DNA of 64,000 bases from Stenotrophomonas sp. SY1 (GCF_021202945.1 NZ_JAJOYR010000002.1:546112-610111); one strand, 5' to 3'. Shown: positions 8,281 through 18,908, counted from the first letter of the stretch. Translations and numbers: made by a program. The notes: generated from the letters alone by a model not told the origin.

Positions 8281-9678
8281 CTAGAATACGAGGTTTGCCA
8301 AATCCGAAGCAGCATTCATTCCACCACGCCAATCACCACCAGTGCCAGGCAAGACGAACGCATATCGCTCATCGCCCTGAAACACTATCCGCGGATGATT
8401 ACCCTTCTCAACAACGAAGCCTAACTCTTCTAGAATCGCGATCGTCTTCTTATCTAAACTCCGGTAGTCGCGCAGCGCTTCCTTGATTTTCTCGCGACTA
8501 CGGGGAGCCATTCCAACAACCTTATTGGATTCCAAGATGGCCTCCACAATGTGTCGCCGCCGGGTCCCCTGAATCGCCCGCCCGACCTCTGCCTGAACAG
8601 CTCCAAGCACAACATCCAGTATCTCCCCAGCGTACAAGTCTGCTTCTTGTCCGACTGAGAATGAAACCCCACCTTGCATTGCTCGAATTCGCTCATGCTC
8701 CCTGATCTCGGCCTTAAGACGAGCGATTTCACGCTCTGCGCTTTCGAGACTCTCATCCTTAGCTAGCAACTCAACGTCGAAATGCGCAGCATATTCATCA
8801 AATCCCTTATTGCCTTCCTTTTTGTAGTGCTCGATTTCACTACGCGAGATGGCTGAATCGACGGAGGAGAATGTGCAACGATCTAGTGGCCGCCGGTTGA
8901 TGAGGGCTGCCCGAACTTCCTCCTCAATCGCTGACTCCATCTCATTTATCGACGAGAAGTCCCCTCGACGGAACTGAGACCTACGACCACCACTATCAGG
9001 CCAATAAATGCCTACTGCCCCACCGTAGACATTCTCTGAGTTGACCTGGTCACGTAGTCGCCAAGAGAAAGACCGGCTTGGCTCGACCACTAAGTGCGCC
9101 ATTCCAGCAAGCTTATGACTAAGGTTGCCAATACGAACAAAGTGCTTATTCGAAGAGGGTGCGCTTACGTAAACGATAGGCAGACGATTTCCCGCCTTTC
9201 CTGCTATCAGGTCAATAGCAAGGGCCATGTCCGCGTTAGTCAAACTTATGGGCTTCCCCAAAACAAGCCCATTGTCATCGCCCCCCCCAAGATGCTCGAG
9301 TAGTTGCTTGACCAGCAAAGGCTTTTTGCCGGACGGCAGCACCGCGGCTGGGTGCCGTGACTCGCAGAGAGTTCGAACAGAAACCCAGCTGTCGGCGGTG
9401 CGCTTTGAGAAAGTAGCTAATGTCATCCACTGGAGCACTCCATCTTGGACGACGTAACGGATCGCTCCACTGTCCACTGCAGAGTCAACAAACCGCAGGG
9501 AGTCGAGCTTTGCCCGCCCTCGTTCTGATGAAGCCCGCCCGTGGGCATTGAGGACAGCCAAGTCTTCGCTCGTTAGGACGTTGTGCGGAGAGCCGGAGAT
9601 CTACTGCCGCACTGCATCCATGAAATCCGAACTGGTGGCACCGAAAGAAACCGGAAAATCAGTAGCGAAGGACAGCAT
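8281..9678 (-). pseudogene. Island cargo gene of unknown function, interrupted by one in-frame amber codon
   Basis: Reading from the ATG at 9676-9678 gives 25 codons (MLSFATDFPVSFGATS... ending AVRQ), then TAG at 9601-9603, then 440 more codons in the same frame without a stop; a TTG at 9559-9561 could restart translation to give a 426-residue product. A restored protein would be about 466 residues. The middle has PIVYVSA, LSHKLAGMAHLVVEP and GGAVGIYWPD; then a charged coiled coil (about residues 265-300 of the TTG form); the C-terminal 60 residues (KTIAILEELGFVVEKG, HPRIVF, then a DWRGGMNAASD stretch) look like a HicA-type dsRNA-binding fold. Base composition is visibly lower in GC than the neighbours. 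I do not recognise the family; defence-related cargo is only a guess from the setting. Confidence 0.65.
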
Positions 9679-9739
9679 CTAGCCCCCTGTAGGCCAACAT
9701 CCTAATGACCAATACCAATGGCACTTATCACGCACCTAC

Positions 9740-9811
9740 AAAAAACCGGCTTTCGCCGGTTCTTCTGCAACACTTTGATTTTTATGGTGGGCGGTGCAGG
9801 GTTCGAACCTG
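9740..9811. repeat. Right direct repeat: tRNA-Val(CAC) 3' end plus terminator
   Basis: Intact partner of the repeat at 8091-8162 (about 83% identical). It covers the terminator hairpin accggctttcgccggt and the T-arm and acceptor end of the tRNA. Confidence 0.7.
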
Positions 9812-9859
9812 CGACCCTTGCCGTGTGAAGGCAATGCTCTACCGCTGAGCTAACCGCCC
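9785..9859 (-). tRNA. tRNA-Val (CAC)
   Basis: 75 nt on the minus strand, from gggcggt to a genome-encoded CCA. Acceptor gggcggt pairs with accgccc; the anticodon loop ttcacac between ttgcc and ggcaa gives anticodon CAC (codon GUG). T-loop ggttcgaac intact. A terminator hairpin follows at about 9740-9765. Confidence 0.97.
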
Positions 9860-9921
9860 GTGTTGCGAGCCGCTCATTATAGGGAGCTGAGCGGACACGT
9901 CAACGGTTTTCACAAACTTCT

Positions 9922-10275
9922 TCACATCGTCTGGGTGGGCTTGTCCGAGCCGGACGTGCCCGCCAGCAGGGTCTCGATCTTGTTGCGGATTGCCTCGCCA
10001 TCAGCACCATCGGCCAGCTGCACGCCGATGCCGGCCTGGCGGTTGCCCTGGGCGCCCAGCGGCGTCACCCAGACCACCTTGCCGGCGATGGGCAGGCGCT
10101 CGTTGGAGTCGGGCAAGGTCATCAGCAGGAACACCTCGTCGCCGAGGAAATAGCGCTTGGGCGTGGGTACGAAGACACCGCCATTCTTCACAAACGGCAT
10201 GTAGGCGCTGTACAGCGCTGCCTTGTCCTTCACCGCCAGGGACAGGATGCCCTGGCGCGCGTTCATCGCACTCAT
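9922..10275 (-). CDS. pilZ: PilZ, type IV pilus assembly protein
   Basis: 117 residues. In Xanthomonas the PilZ encoded beside holB binds FimX and the pilus ATPase PilB and is needed for twitching motility. The single domain shows GGVFVPTPKRYFLGDEVFLL and KVVWVTPLG. The N-terminal RxxxR arginine motif that binds cyclic di-GMP in other PilZ domains is not visible (the region reads ARQGILSLAVKDK), in line with the non-binding founding PilZ. The start ATG overlaps the holB stop (10272-10275), so the genes are coupled. Confidence 0.93.
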   Translation of the reverse strand: MSAMNARQGILSLAVKDKAALYSAYMPFVKNGGVFVPTPKRYFLGDEVFLLMTLPDSNERLPIAGKVVWVTPLGAQGNRQAGIGVQLADGADGEAIRNKIETLLAGTSGSDKPTQTM

Positions 10276-11231
10276 CGATTAGTCCCCTTGGATTGCACCT
10301 GGTTGGCGGCGCCCCAGGCCAGCAGCAGTTCCACCACGGCCAGGTCGGCGCGAACGGTGGTGCGCAGCAGGTCGCGGGTGCGATTGGCGGCGTCGAACCA
10401 GGCGGCCAGCTTGTTCAATCGCGAGGAATCGGTCAAGCCGTCGGCTGCCTTCTTCAGGGCCAGATCGGCGGCATGACGCAGGCGCAGGTCGGCGTGCTCG
10501 TCGCCGGTCCAGCGCTGGGCCAGCTCCACGCTGCCCAGCTTGCCCGACACCAGCTGCTCCAGCTCGCTGGCCACCTGCCGGCGCAGCGCCATGCCCTCGC
10601 CCTGCAGCCAGGCATCGGCCAGCGCCGGATGGCCACGGGTGGCATCCAGCGCTTCACGGGCCACGCCTTCGGTGTAGCCGCGGGCCTGCAGCCAGGCCAT
10701 TGCTTCCTCGCGCGGCGGCAGGCGGAATTCCAGGCGCTGGCAGCGGCTGCGGATGGTCTGCGGCAAACGCACGGGGTCGGAGCTGATCAGCCACAGATAG
10801 CGGCCCGGCGAGGGTTCTTCCAGGGTCTTGAGCAGCGCGTTGCAGGCGGAGCGGTTGATTGCGTCCGCCGGGTCGACGATGACCACCTGGGCCACGCCGT
10901 ACTGCGGGGTGAGCGCCAGCTTCTGCGAAATATCGCGCACCTGTTCGATCACGATCTCGGTGCGCAGCTTGTCGCCGGTCTTGTTGGGGATGAACGAGGT
11001 CAACAGCAGGTCCGGATGGGTGCCTGCGGCAATCAGCTGCGCGTTGCGCTGGCGGCCGGCTGCATCCACGCCGTGGTTCAGCACGTGCGCGGCCAGCTTC
11101 AGCGCGACCGCGCGCTTGCCCATGCCGGCCGGCCCGCAGATCAACAGGCCATGGCCCAGGCGCCCGGCGTCCAGCGCAGCGACGGCCTGCTCATAGGCCC
11201 GTTGCTGCCAGGGTGCGAATGCATCACTCAT
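10272..11231 (-). CDS. holB: DNA polymerase III delta' subunit
   Basis: 319 residues. Delta' is a non-hydrolysing member of the clamp loader that places the sliding clamp on DNA. The N-terminal AAA+ module has a P-loop-like LLICGPAGMGKRAVALKLA near 29-47, the Walker B-like VVIVDPADAINRSACNALLK, and the SRC motif (RSRCQRLEF) that supplies the arginine finger. It sits 16 bp after mltG and overlaps pilZ. Gammaproteobacteria often have tmk between mltG and holB; it is absent here. Confidence 0.95.
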   Translation of the reverse strand: MSDAFAPWQQRAYEQAVAALDAGRLGHGLLICGPAGMGKRAVALKLAAHVLNHGVDAAGRQRNAQLIAAGTHPDLLLTSFIPNKTGDKLRTEIVIEQVRDISQKLALTPQYGVAQVVIVDPADAINRSACNALLKTLEEPSPGRYLWLISSDPVRLPQTIRSRCQRLEFRLPPREEAMAWLQARGYTEGVAREALDATRGHPALADAWLQGEGMALRRQVASELEQLVSGKLGSVELAQRWTGDEHADLRLRHAADLALKKAADGLTDSSRLNKLAAWFDAANRTRDLLRTTVRADLAVVELLLAWGAANQVQSKGTNR

Positions 11232-11247
11232 GCGCGGTACTCCCGGT

Positions 11248-12306
11248 TCACTGCTGCACCGCCTGGCTGCGGGACTGGCGCAAGCGCTGCAGATAACGCG
11301 CGACGGCCGCGTTGTGATCGCTCAGCGTGGCCGAAAATTCATGCGCGCCGCTGCCATCGCCCACTGCGACGAAGTACAGCGCATTGCCCGGTGCCGGCTG
11401 CGCGGCGGCATGCAGCGCATCGCGGCCGGGCATGGCGATCGGCGTCGGCGTCAGACCGGCGCGGGTATACGTGTTGTACGGCGTGTCGGTGGTCAGATGG
11501 CTGCGACGGATATTGCCGTCATAAGCACTGCCGATGCCGTAGATCACGGTCGGATCGGTCTGCAGGCGCATGCCCATTTTCAGGCGGCGCATGAACACGC
11601 CGGCAATCTGCGGGCGCTCGCTGGCAAGGCCGGTTTCCTTCTCGATGATCGAGGCCAGGATCAGCAGTTCATACGGCGAGGTCAGCGGCAGGTCGTCGGC
11701 ACGCGATGCCCACGCAGCAGCCAGTTCCTTTTCCATCGCCGCATGCGCGCGCTTGAGCACATCCAGGTCACTGTCGCCACGCTGGTAGATGTAGGTTTCC
11801 GGCAGGAAGCGCCCTTCCGGATGCTGCTCCGGGAAACCAAGCGCAGCCATCAACTCGGTATCGCTCAATTCGGCGGTCTTGTGCAGCAGCGGCTGCGCCC
11901 GGTTCAGCGCGGCACGCAGCTGGCGGATATTCCAGCCTTCAACGATCGTTACCCGGTATTGCAGCACCTTGCCCTGGCGCATGTTGCGCAGCAGTTCGCG
12001 CGGCGTGGGAGCCGGCTCCAGCGCGTACTCGCCCACTTTGAGCTTGCCCGCCGCATCGAGCTGGCGTGCCAGCAGCTGCCATTGCACATCGCGGCCTTCG
12101 TCGATGCCGGCCGCACGCAGCTTGCCAAGCACGGTGCTGAACGAATCGCCCGGGGCGATGGTGATGCTGGCCTGGTCCGGCGTCACAGGCGTGGAAGCGA
12201 AGCTGCCAAGGCGCTGCCACAGCGCAAATGCGCCCACCCCGGCCAATGCCACCAGCAGAACCACTACCGCAAGCACTGCCAGACATCCGCGTTTCGCACC
12301 CGCCAT
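11248..12306 (-). CDS. mltG: Endolytic murein transglycosylase MltG
   Basis: 352 residues. MltG cuts nascent glycan strands in the inner membrane and sets their length. One N-terminal membrane segment (LAVLAVVVLLVALAGVGAFA, about 9-28), then the YceG domain with the catalytic glutamate in LASIIEKETG and the conserved TDPTVIYG and TPTPIAMPG motifs. The start MAGAKRGC is set by the membrane anchor; the frame stays open to 12474 inside pabB. It lies 70 bp after pabB in the same direction. Confidence 0.95.
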   Translation of the reverse strand: MAGAKRGCLAVLAVVVLLVALAGVGAFALWQRLGSFASTPVTPDQASITIAPGDSFSTVLGKLRAAGIDEGRDVQWQLLARQLDAAGKLKVGEYALEPAPTPRELLRNMRQGKVLQYRVTIVEGWNIRQLRAALNRAQPLLHKTAELSDTELMAALGFPEQHPEGRFLPETYIYQRGDSDLDVLKRAHAAMEKELAAAWASRADDLPLTSPYELLILASIIEKETGLASERPQIAGVFMRRLKMGMRLQTDPTVIYGIGSAYDGNIRRSHLTTDTPYNTYTRAGLTPTPIAMPGRDALHAAAQPAPGNALYFVAVGDGSGAHEFSATLSDHNAAVARYLQRLRQSRSQAVQQ

Positions 12307-12376
12307 GCTCACTCCGCTTGAATAGAACCGGTGCGCAGGATACCGCGCCACCGCGAACACCGGCCAAGCGGCGCGT

Positions 12377-13732
12377 TCATTGTTGCGGTTCCAGCGCCCG
12401 CAACAGACCGCGCGCCTTGGCGCGGGTTTCGTCCAGTTCCTTGACCGGATCCGAATCCACCACGATGCCGGCACCGGTACGGAACGTCGCCACCGCGCCC
12501 TGTACTTCGGCGGTGCGGATCAGGATGTTCAGGTCCATGTCGCCGTCACGGTTCAGCCAGCCGAATGCGCCGGTGTAGGCGCCGCGTGCGGTCTGTTCCA
12601 GTTCGGCGATGATTTCCATGCAGCGCACCTTGGGGCAGCCGGTGATGGTGCCGCCCGGGAACGTGGCGGCGATCACCTCGCCCGGCGTCACGTCTGGCCG
12701 CAGCCGTGCACGCACGTTGCTGACGATGTGATGCACGTGGGCGTAGCTTTCCACCGTCATCAGCTCATCAACCTCAACCGTGCCCGGTGCGGCGATGCGG
12801 CCCAGGTCGTTGCGCTCCAGGTCGATCAGCATCACGTGCTCGGCACGCTCCTTCGGATGGCCGACCAGTTCCTGGATGCGCGCAGCATCGTCGTCACCGT
12901 CAAAGCGCGGGCGGGTGCCGGCAATCGGCCGGGTCTGCACCAGGTCGCCACTGACCGATACCAGCCGCTCCGGCGAGGAACTCACTACCGCACGCCCGGC
13001 CGCATTGAACAGTCCGGCGAACGGTGCCGGGTTGGCTTTGCGCAACCGTGCGTACAGCGCTTCGGGCGCCAATGGCGCGTCGAAGTGCGCCTGCCAGCGG
13101 CGTGACAGATTCACCTGGAACACATCGCCGGCGCACAGGTAATCGATCACCCGCTGCACGCCATCGGTGAAACGCTGACCATCATCTTCGTCAATTGCAT
13201 GCGGCGGCTGCCAGTGCGGCAATGCCGGGAGTTGCGCGGCGTCGCTGATGTCGTGCTGAAGCTGCGCGAGCAGATCTGCGTGGTCATCTTCAGCCACCGC
13301 GACGCAGCGGCCGCTGTCGCGCTCGCGCAACACCGCCGCCGGGCAGCGCAGCGCGATGGCCGACGGCAGGCCGTCGGTCCGCTGTGGCAGGTTCAATATC
13401 GGTTCGATCTGCCCGGCCAGTTCGTAATCGAGCAGCAACGCCCAACCGCCACGGAACGGGATGTCGGCTTCAAGCGGATTGCGCGCCAGGCGCAGCGATT
13501 GCCATTCGCGATCCAGCACGTCCAGGAAGTCACCTTCCACCGGCGTGCCGTCCTCGCGATGTACGTGCCCATGGGCGTCAAGCCGCAGCTGGCCGCCATC
13601 GGCAATCAGCAGCATGTCCCACTGGCCCTGCTTGCCGGCAGCGGTGGATTCCAGCAGTACGGGGTAGCGATGCGGCGCAAGCCGGTGCAGCGCCAGCAGG
13701 TCGGTGTCGGCGTGCAGGGGAAGGAAGTGCAT
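12377..13732 (-). CDS. pabB: Aminodeoxychorismate synthase component I (chorismate-binding enzyme)
   Basis: 451 residues, full length for the chorismate-binding family. Component I turns chorismate plus ammonia into aminodeoxychorismate for folate. The core motifs are clear: VFQVNLSRRW, SSSPERLVS, ERNDLGRIA and GGTITGCPKVR. One oddity: residues 269-273 read PIAGT; in E. coli PabB this is PIKGT with the lysine acting as nucleophile, while TrpE has PIAGT. Position between fabF and mltG, where pabC or pabB usually sits, favours PabB. The start at 13732 follows family length. Confidence 0.88.
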   Translation of the reverse strand: MHFLPLHADTDLLALHRLAPHRYPVLLESTAAGKQGQWDMLLIADGGQLRLDAHGHVHREDGTPVEGDFLDVLDREWQSLRLARNPLEADIPFRGGWALLLDYELAGQIEPILNLPQRTDGLPSAIALRCPAAVLRERDSGRCVAVAEDDHADLLAQLQHDISDAAQLPALPHWQPPHAIDEDDGQRFTDGVQRVIDYLCAGDVFQVNLSRRWQAHFDAPLAPEALYARLRKANPAPFAGLFNAAGRAVVSSSPERLVSVSGDLVQTRPIAGTRPRFDGDDDAARIQELVGHPKERAEHVMLIDLERNDLGRIAAPGTVEVDELMTVESYAHVHHIVSNVRARLRPDVTPGEVIAATFPGGTITGCPKVRCMEIIAELEQTARGAYTGAFGWLNRDGDMDLNILIRTAEVQGAVATFRTGAGIVVDSDPVKELDETRAKARGLLRALEPQQ

Positions 13733-13770
13733 CGTAGGCCCGGGGAAGAGTCGTGAGAAACTCGTGGCTC

Positions 13771-13931
13771 CCTTCTCACGCTTGCGGGAGAAGGTGCCCA
13801 AAGGGCGGATGAGGGGAAGCTTTCAAAGCGGAAAGAACAAACGTTGGGTGCTTTCAACAACTCGACAGCTCACCAACTCCGCTTCGCTCTGCCCTCACCC
13901 CAACCCCTCTCCCGCCTGCGGGAGAGGGGCT
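13771..13931. repeat. Inverted pair of hairpin repeats between pabB and fabF
   Basis: A hairpin (ccttctcacgcttgcgggagaagg, 13771-13794, with a short stem) followed by a gatgaggg tail, and an opposed copy with stem cccctctcccgc/gcgggagagggg at 13904-13930 preceded by ccctcacccc. The copies face each other in inverted orientation. A related hairpin occurs at about 56615-56660. Repeats of this wording are common between genes in Xanthomonadaceae and may also act as terminators for fabF. Confidence 0.6.
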
Positions 13932-13951
13932 CAAGCAAGAGCGACGAACCC

Positions 13952-15214
<1,263 letters not shown>

Positions 15215-15338
15215 TGCGGATTCTCCTGGCCCCATTCACGGGGGTTGAAGCGGTGAAAAGCACAGGGCCGCATGCGCGGCCCCATGGATTTGCAACGCGG
15301 TCGGAAGTACATGCCGGCCGCGTCCTGTCAGGCGTGGA

Positions 15339-15578
15339 TCAAGCCTTGACGTGTGCCTTGACGTAGTCGATGGCGGCCTGAACGGTGCCGATCTTCTCAG
15401 CCTCTTCGTCCGGGATCTCGCACTCGAACTCTTCTTCAAGCGCCATCACCAGCTCGACGGTGTCCAGCGAGTCGGCACCCAGGTCATCGACGAACGATGC
15501 GCTGGTGGTGACTTCCTCTTCCTTGACGCCAAGCTGCTCGACAACAATCTTCTTGACGCGTTCTTCGATGGTGCTCAT
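15339..15578 (-). CDS. acpP: Acyl carrier protein
   Basis: 79 residues, highly acidic. Carries acyl chains on a phosphopantetheine arm attached to Ser37 in the hallmark [18 protein letters not shown]. Starts [10 protein letters not shown], with a gagcgatatcc leader; an upstream extension to 15725 is not part of the family. Lies between fabG and fabF. Confidence 0.98.
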   Translation of the reverse strand: MSTIEERVKKIVVEQLGVKEEEVTTSASFVDDLGADSLDTVELVMALEEEFECEIPDEEAEKIGTVQAAIDYVKAHVKA

Positions 15579-15727
15579 TGGATATCGCTCCAGATGGAGT
15601 AGTGGTTCAAAAGACGCCATCACGTGGTGATGGCCGTGGGATAGTGTAGTGGAAAGCACCGGGGCCATGCATTCTGGCAAAAAACCCCGGCTATCAACCA
15701 CTTGGGCGCAGTCCCTGCACCACACGC

Positions 15728-16471
15728 TTACGGCATGTACAAGCCACCGTTCACGTGAAGGGTTTCGCCGGTGATGTAGCTGGCCGACGGGCCGGCCAGG
15801 AAGCCCACCGCGCGGGCGATATCGGCCGGCTCGCCGAGGCGGCCCAGCGCGACCTGGCCGAGCATCGCCGCCTTGGCGTCCTCGGGCAGGTCCTTGGTCA
15901 TGTCGGTATCGATGAAGCCCGGGGCGACCACGTTCACGGTCACGCCGCGGCTGCCGATTTCCTTGGCCAGCGACTTGGAGAAGGCAATGATGCCGGCCTT
16001 GGCGGCGGCGTAGTTGGCCTGGCCAGCGTTGCCGGTCACGCCGATCACCGAGGCGATGTTGATGATGCGGCCCTTGCGCGCCTTCATCATGCCGCGCATC
16101 ACCGCCTTGGAGGTGCGGTAGACGCTGGTCAGGTTGGTGTCGAGGATGGCCTGCCAGTCCTCGTCCTTCATGCGCATCAGCAGGTTGTCGCGGGTGATGC
16201 CGGCGTTGTTCACCAGGATGGTGATGGCGCCGAACTCCTTGCTGACCGCCTCGATCAGCGCTTCCACCGCGCCCGGCTCGGTCACGTTCAGCGCGCGGCC
16301 GTGGCCGCCCTGCGCGGCTAGGCGTTCGCCGATGGCGGCAGCGCCGGACTCGGTGGTGGCGGTGCCGATGACGGTGGCGCCCTGGGCGGCCAGTTCGTCG
16401 GCAATGGCCGCACCGATGCCACGGCTGGCGCCGGTGACGAGCGCGATTTCACCCTGCAATGGCTTGCTCAT
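15728..16471 (-). CDS. fabG: 3-oxoacyl-ACP reductase (FabG)
   Basis: 247 residues, NADPH-dependent short-chain reductase for 3-oxoacyl-ACP. Rossmann motif TGASRGIG at 13-20, NNAG near 88-91, and the catalytic Tyr-Lys pair in YAAAKAG near 153. Part of fabD-fabG-acpP, with 79 bp after fabD and 149 bp before acpP. Confidence 0.97.
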   Translation of the reverse strand: MSKPLQGEIALVTGASRGIGAAIADELAAQGATVIGTATTESGAAAIGERLAAQGGHGRALNVTEPGAVEALIEAVSKEFGAITILVNNAGITRDNLLMRMKDEDWQAILDTNLTSVYRTSKAVMRGMMKARKGRIINIASVIGVTGNAGQANYAAAKAGIIAFSKSLAKEIGSRGVTVNVVAPGFIDTDMTKDLPEDAKAAMLGQVALGRLGEPADIARAVGFLAGPSASYITGETLHVNGGLYMP

Positions 16472-16550
16472 GCTGTTTCCTCTTGCTGCGAGGCCGCCGC
16501 TGGCGGCTCCCGGTCATGGCCGGGCGCGGACCGCGCCCCGAGCCGGTTGA

Positions 16551-17495
16551 TTACTGGGCCCACTCTTCCAGCGCACCGGCGAAATCAGCCGGGGTGGCGA
16601 GCGAACGCCCGTCAATGCTCTTGTCGATGCGCTTGATCAGGCCGGTCAGCACCTTGCCCGGACCACATTCGGCCACGCGGCTCACGCCCTGTGCGGCCAG
16701 CGCCTGCACGCAACCGGTCCACTGCACCGGCAGGTACAGCTGCTGCACCAGCGCCTGGCGGATCGCATCCACGCCCTCATGCACCTTGGCATCGACGTTC
16801 TGCACCACCGGCAGCTGCGGCGCACGCCAGTCCAGCCCGGCCATCACTTCGGCCAGACGGTTGGCGGCTTCCAGCATCAGCGGCGTATGCGAGGGCACGC
16901 TGACGGCCAGCTTGACCGCCTTGCGCACGCCCTTCTCGGCCAGCAGCGCCAGCGCACGGTCCACCGCAGCGGCATCACCACCGATCACGATCTGACCGGG
17001 AGAATTGAAATTGGCCGGCACCACCACCTGGCTGCCCGCCGCTTCGGCGCAGACTTCCTGCACCAGCGCGTCTTCGGCACCCAATACGGCGGCCATCGCA
17101 CCCACGCCGGTCGGCGCCGCGTCCTGCATCAGCTGCCCGCGCAGGCGCACCAGATGGGCGCCGTCACGCAGCGTCAGCGCACCGGCCGCAACCAGCGCGG
17201 TGTATTCACCCAGGCTGTGACCGGCCAGCACCGCCGGCTTGGCACCGCCCTGCGCATTCCACAGGCGCCACACCGCGATGCTCGCCGCCAGCAGCGCCGG
17301 CTGGGTGAACTCGGTGCGGTTGAGCTGTTTTTCCGGGCCGCCCTGCGACAGCGCCCACAGGTCCACGCCCGCGCCTTCGGAAGCCTCAACGAAGGTTTCA
17401 CGGATCTGCGGGTGCAGTTCAGCCAGTTCAGCCAGCATCCCCAAGGACTGGGAGCCCTGGCCGGGGAACACGAAAGCGAGTCGGGAATCAGTCAC
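16551..17495 (-). CDS. fabD: Malonyl-CoA:ACP transacylase (FabD)
   Basis: 314 residues. Transfers malonyl from CoA to ACP. Shows the oxyanion motif FPGQGSQ near residue 10, the catalytic Ser94 in AGHSLGEYTALVAAG and the histidine in VPSHTPLM. Same strand as fabH, separated by a 359-bp spacer with a repeat dimer. Confidence 0.97.
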   Translation of the reverse strand: MTDSRLAFVFPGQGSQSLGMLAELAELHPQIRETFVEASEGAGVDLWALSQGGPEKQLNRTEFTQPALLAASIAVWRLWNAQGGAKPAVLAGHSLGEYTALVAAGALTLRDGAHLVRLRGQLMQDAAPTGVGAMAAVLGAEDALVQEVCAEAAGSQVVVPANFNSPGQIVIGGDAAAVDRALALLAEKGVRKAVKLAVSVPSHTPLMLEAANRLAEVMAGLDWRAPQLPVVQNVDAKVHEGVDAIRQALVQQLYLPVQWTGCVQALAAQGVSRVAECGPGKVLTGLIKRIDKSIDGRSLATPADFAGALEEWAQ

Positions 17496-17854
17496 GCGGT
17501 CATCTGCTGCACAAATCGAAGCCGCGAATCATAAGCGCGAAAGCGCCCGCTCGTCTGTACTGGCGCGTATGCAGCCGGCCTCGGCAAACCTGCAAAGCCC
17601 GCTATTTCGGCCCGCATGAGGGATCCCGCCGCCCCCCGTAGGAGCGGCTTAAGCCGCGAAGCCGATACCGCCTCAAATATCTAAGGAGAAGCTGCAATTG
17701 CAGGCATGCCAACCACCGGAACCACCATCTGCCTCGCGGCTGACGCCGCTCCTACATGTTGCGTAGCAGGCCCTGAAACGACATCGGGCAGCCAATGGCT
17801 GCCCGAACGTGTATTCCTTTGATATCGACAAACCAGCCGATACAGCGGCTTGAA
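17496..17854. other. Spacer between fabH and fabD holding a repeat dimer
   Basis: About 360 bp without a gene. Its main content is the inverted REP dimer at 17638-17756. It may contain a separate fabD promoter; none is obvious to me. Confidence 0.5.
17638..17756. repeat. Inverted dimer of GTAGGAGCG palindromes (BIME-like)
   Basis: gtaggagcggcttaagccgc at 17638-17657 and its opposed partner gcggctgacgccgctcctac at 17736-17755 face each other across about 78 bp. Each is itself palindromic and starts with GTAG. A second dimer of the same type is at 41152-41286, which shows a family rather than chance. Confidence 0.75.
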
Positions 17855-18820
17855 TCAGTAGCGCAGCAGTGCCGAGCCCCAGGTGAAACCGCCGCCGAAG
17901 GCTTCCAGCAACAGCAACTGGCCGCGCTCGACGCGACCCGAACGGATCGCAGCGTCCAGTGCCAGCGGCACCGAACCGGCCGAAGTGTTGCCGTGCTTGT
18001 CCACGGTCACCACAACCTGCTCCATCGACATGTCCAGGCGCTTGGCCGTGGCTTCGATGATGCGCAGGTTGGCCTGGTGCGGGATCAGCCAATCCAGGTC
18101 GGACTTATCCAGGCCGTTGGCCTGCAGGGTTTCGTCGACCACGCCATCAAGCGCCTTGACGGCGTACTTGAACACGTCGTTGCCCTTCATGTTGATCTTG
18201 CCCGGCTTGTCCAGGCCGACCGATACGCCGGTCGGGTTCCACAGCAGCTCCTTCTTGCTGCCATCGGCATGCAGGTGGGTGCTGAGGATGCCGGTTTCCT
18301 CGTCGGCCTTGAGCACGACGGCGCCCGCGCCATCGCCGAACAACACGCAGGTGGTGCGGTCGGTCCAGTCGACGATACGGGTCAGGGTTTCCGCACCGAT
18401 CACCAGCACATGCCTGGCGTCGCCGCTGCGGATGAATTTGTCGGCCACGCTCAGGGCAAAGATGAAGCCCGAACATGCCGCATTGACGTCAAACGCCGCC
18501 GCACCGGCCACGCCAAGGCGTGCCTGGATCAGACAGGCGGTAGACGGGAAAATCAGATCCGGCGTGGTGGTCCCCACGATGATCATGTCCAGCTGCGAAG
18601 CCTCGATGCCTGCGGCTTCCAGCGCGCGCATTGCGGCGTGGTAGCCAAGGTCGCTGGTGGTTTCGCCTTCAGCTGCGATATGCCGCTCACGGATACCCGT
18701 GCGCGACTCAATCCACTCGTCGGTCGTGTCCACGATCTTGGTCAGATCGTCGTTGGTCAACACTTTCTCGGGCAAGTAACTACCGGTGCCCGCGATCCTC
18801 GAGTAGATCCGCTTGCTCAT
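17855..18820 (-). CDS. fabH: 3-oxoacyl-ACP synthase III (FabH)
   Basis: 321 residues. Starts fatty acid synthesis by condensing an acyl-CoA with malonyl-ACP. Catalytic Cys116 in [11 protein letters not shown], histidine in [12 protein letters not shown] and asparagine in [12 protein letters not shown]. Start [11 protein letters not shown] is the family start. It follows rpmF directly; the plsX gene found here in E. coli is missing. Confidence 0.97.
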   Translation of the reverse strand: MSKRIYSRIAGTGSYLPEKVLTNDDLTKIVDTTDEWIESRTGIRERHIAAEGETTSDLGYHAAMRALEAAGIEASQLDMIIVGTTTPDLIFPSTACLIQARLGVAGAAAFDVNAACSGFIFALSVADKFIRSGDARHVLVIGAETLTRIVDWTDRTTCVLFGDGAGAVVLKADEETGILSTHLHADGSKKELLWNPTGVSVGLDKPGKINMKGNDVFKYAVKALDGVVDETLQANGLDKSDLDWLIPHQANLRIIEATAKRLDMSMEQVVVTVDKHGNTSAGSVPLALDAAIRSGRVERGQLLLLEAFGGGFTWGSALLRY

Positions 18821-18908
18821 GCTGTTTCCTGTTGCGCGAAGCCGCCCGAAGGCGGCCCCGGAAGAATCAGTGAAACTGCCACCACGCAACCGTGGTGGCA
18901 GTCACGAA

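Noticed and set aside
9990-11594. 534-codon open frame antisense to pilZ, holB and mltG
   Set aside because: Covers three certain genes on the other strand; composition is typical of a shadow frame.
17638-17756. Possible CRISPR-like repeat array
   Set aside because: Only two units in inverted orientation, each palindromic; fits a REP dimer, not spaced direct repeats. No CRISPR array was found anywhere in the window.
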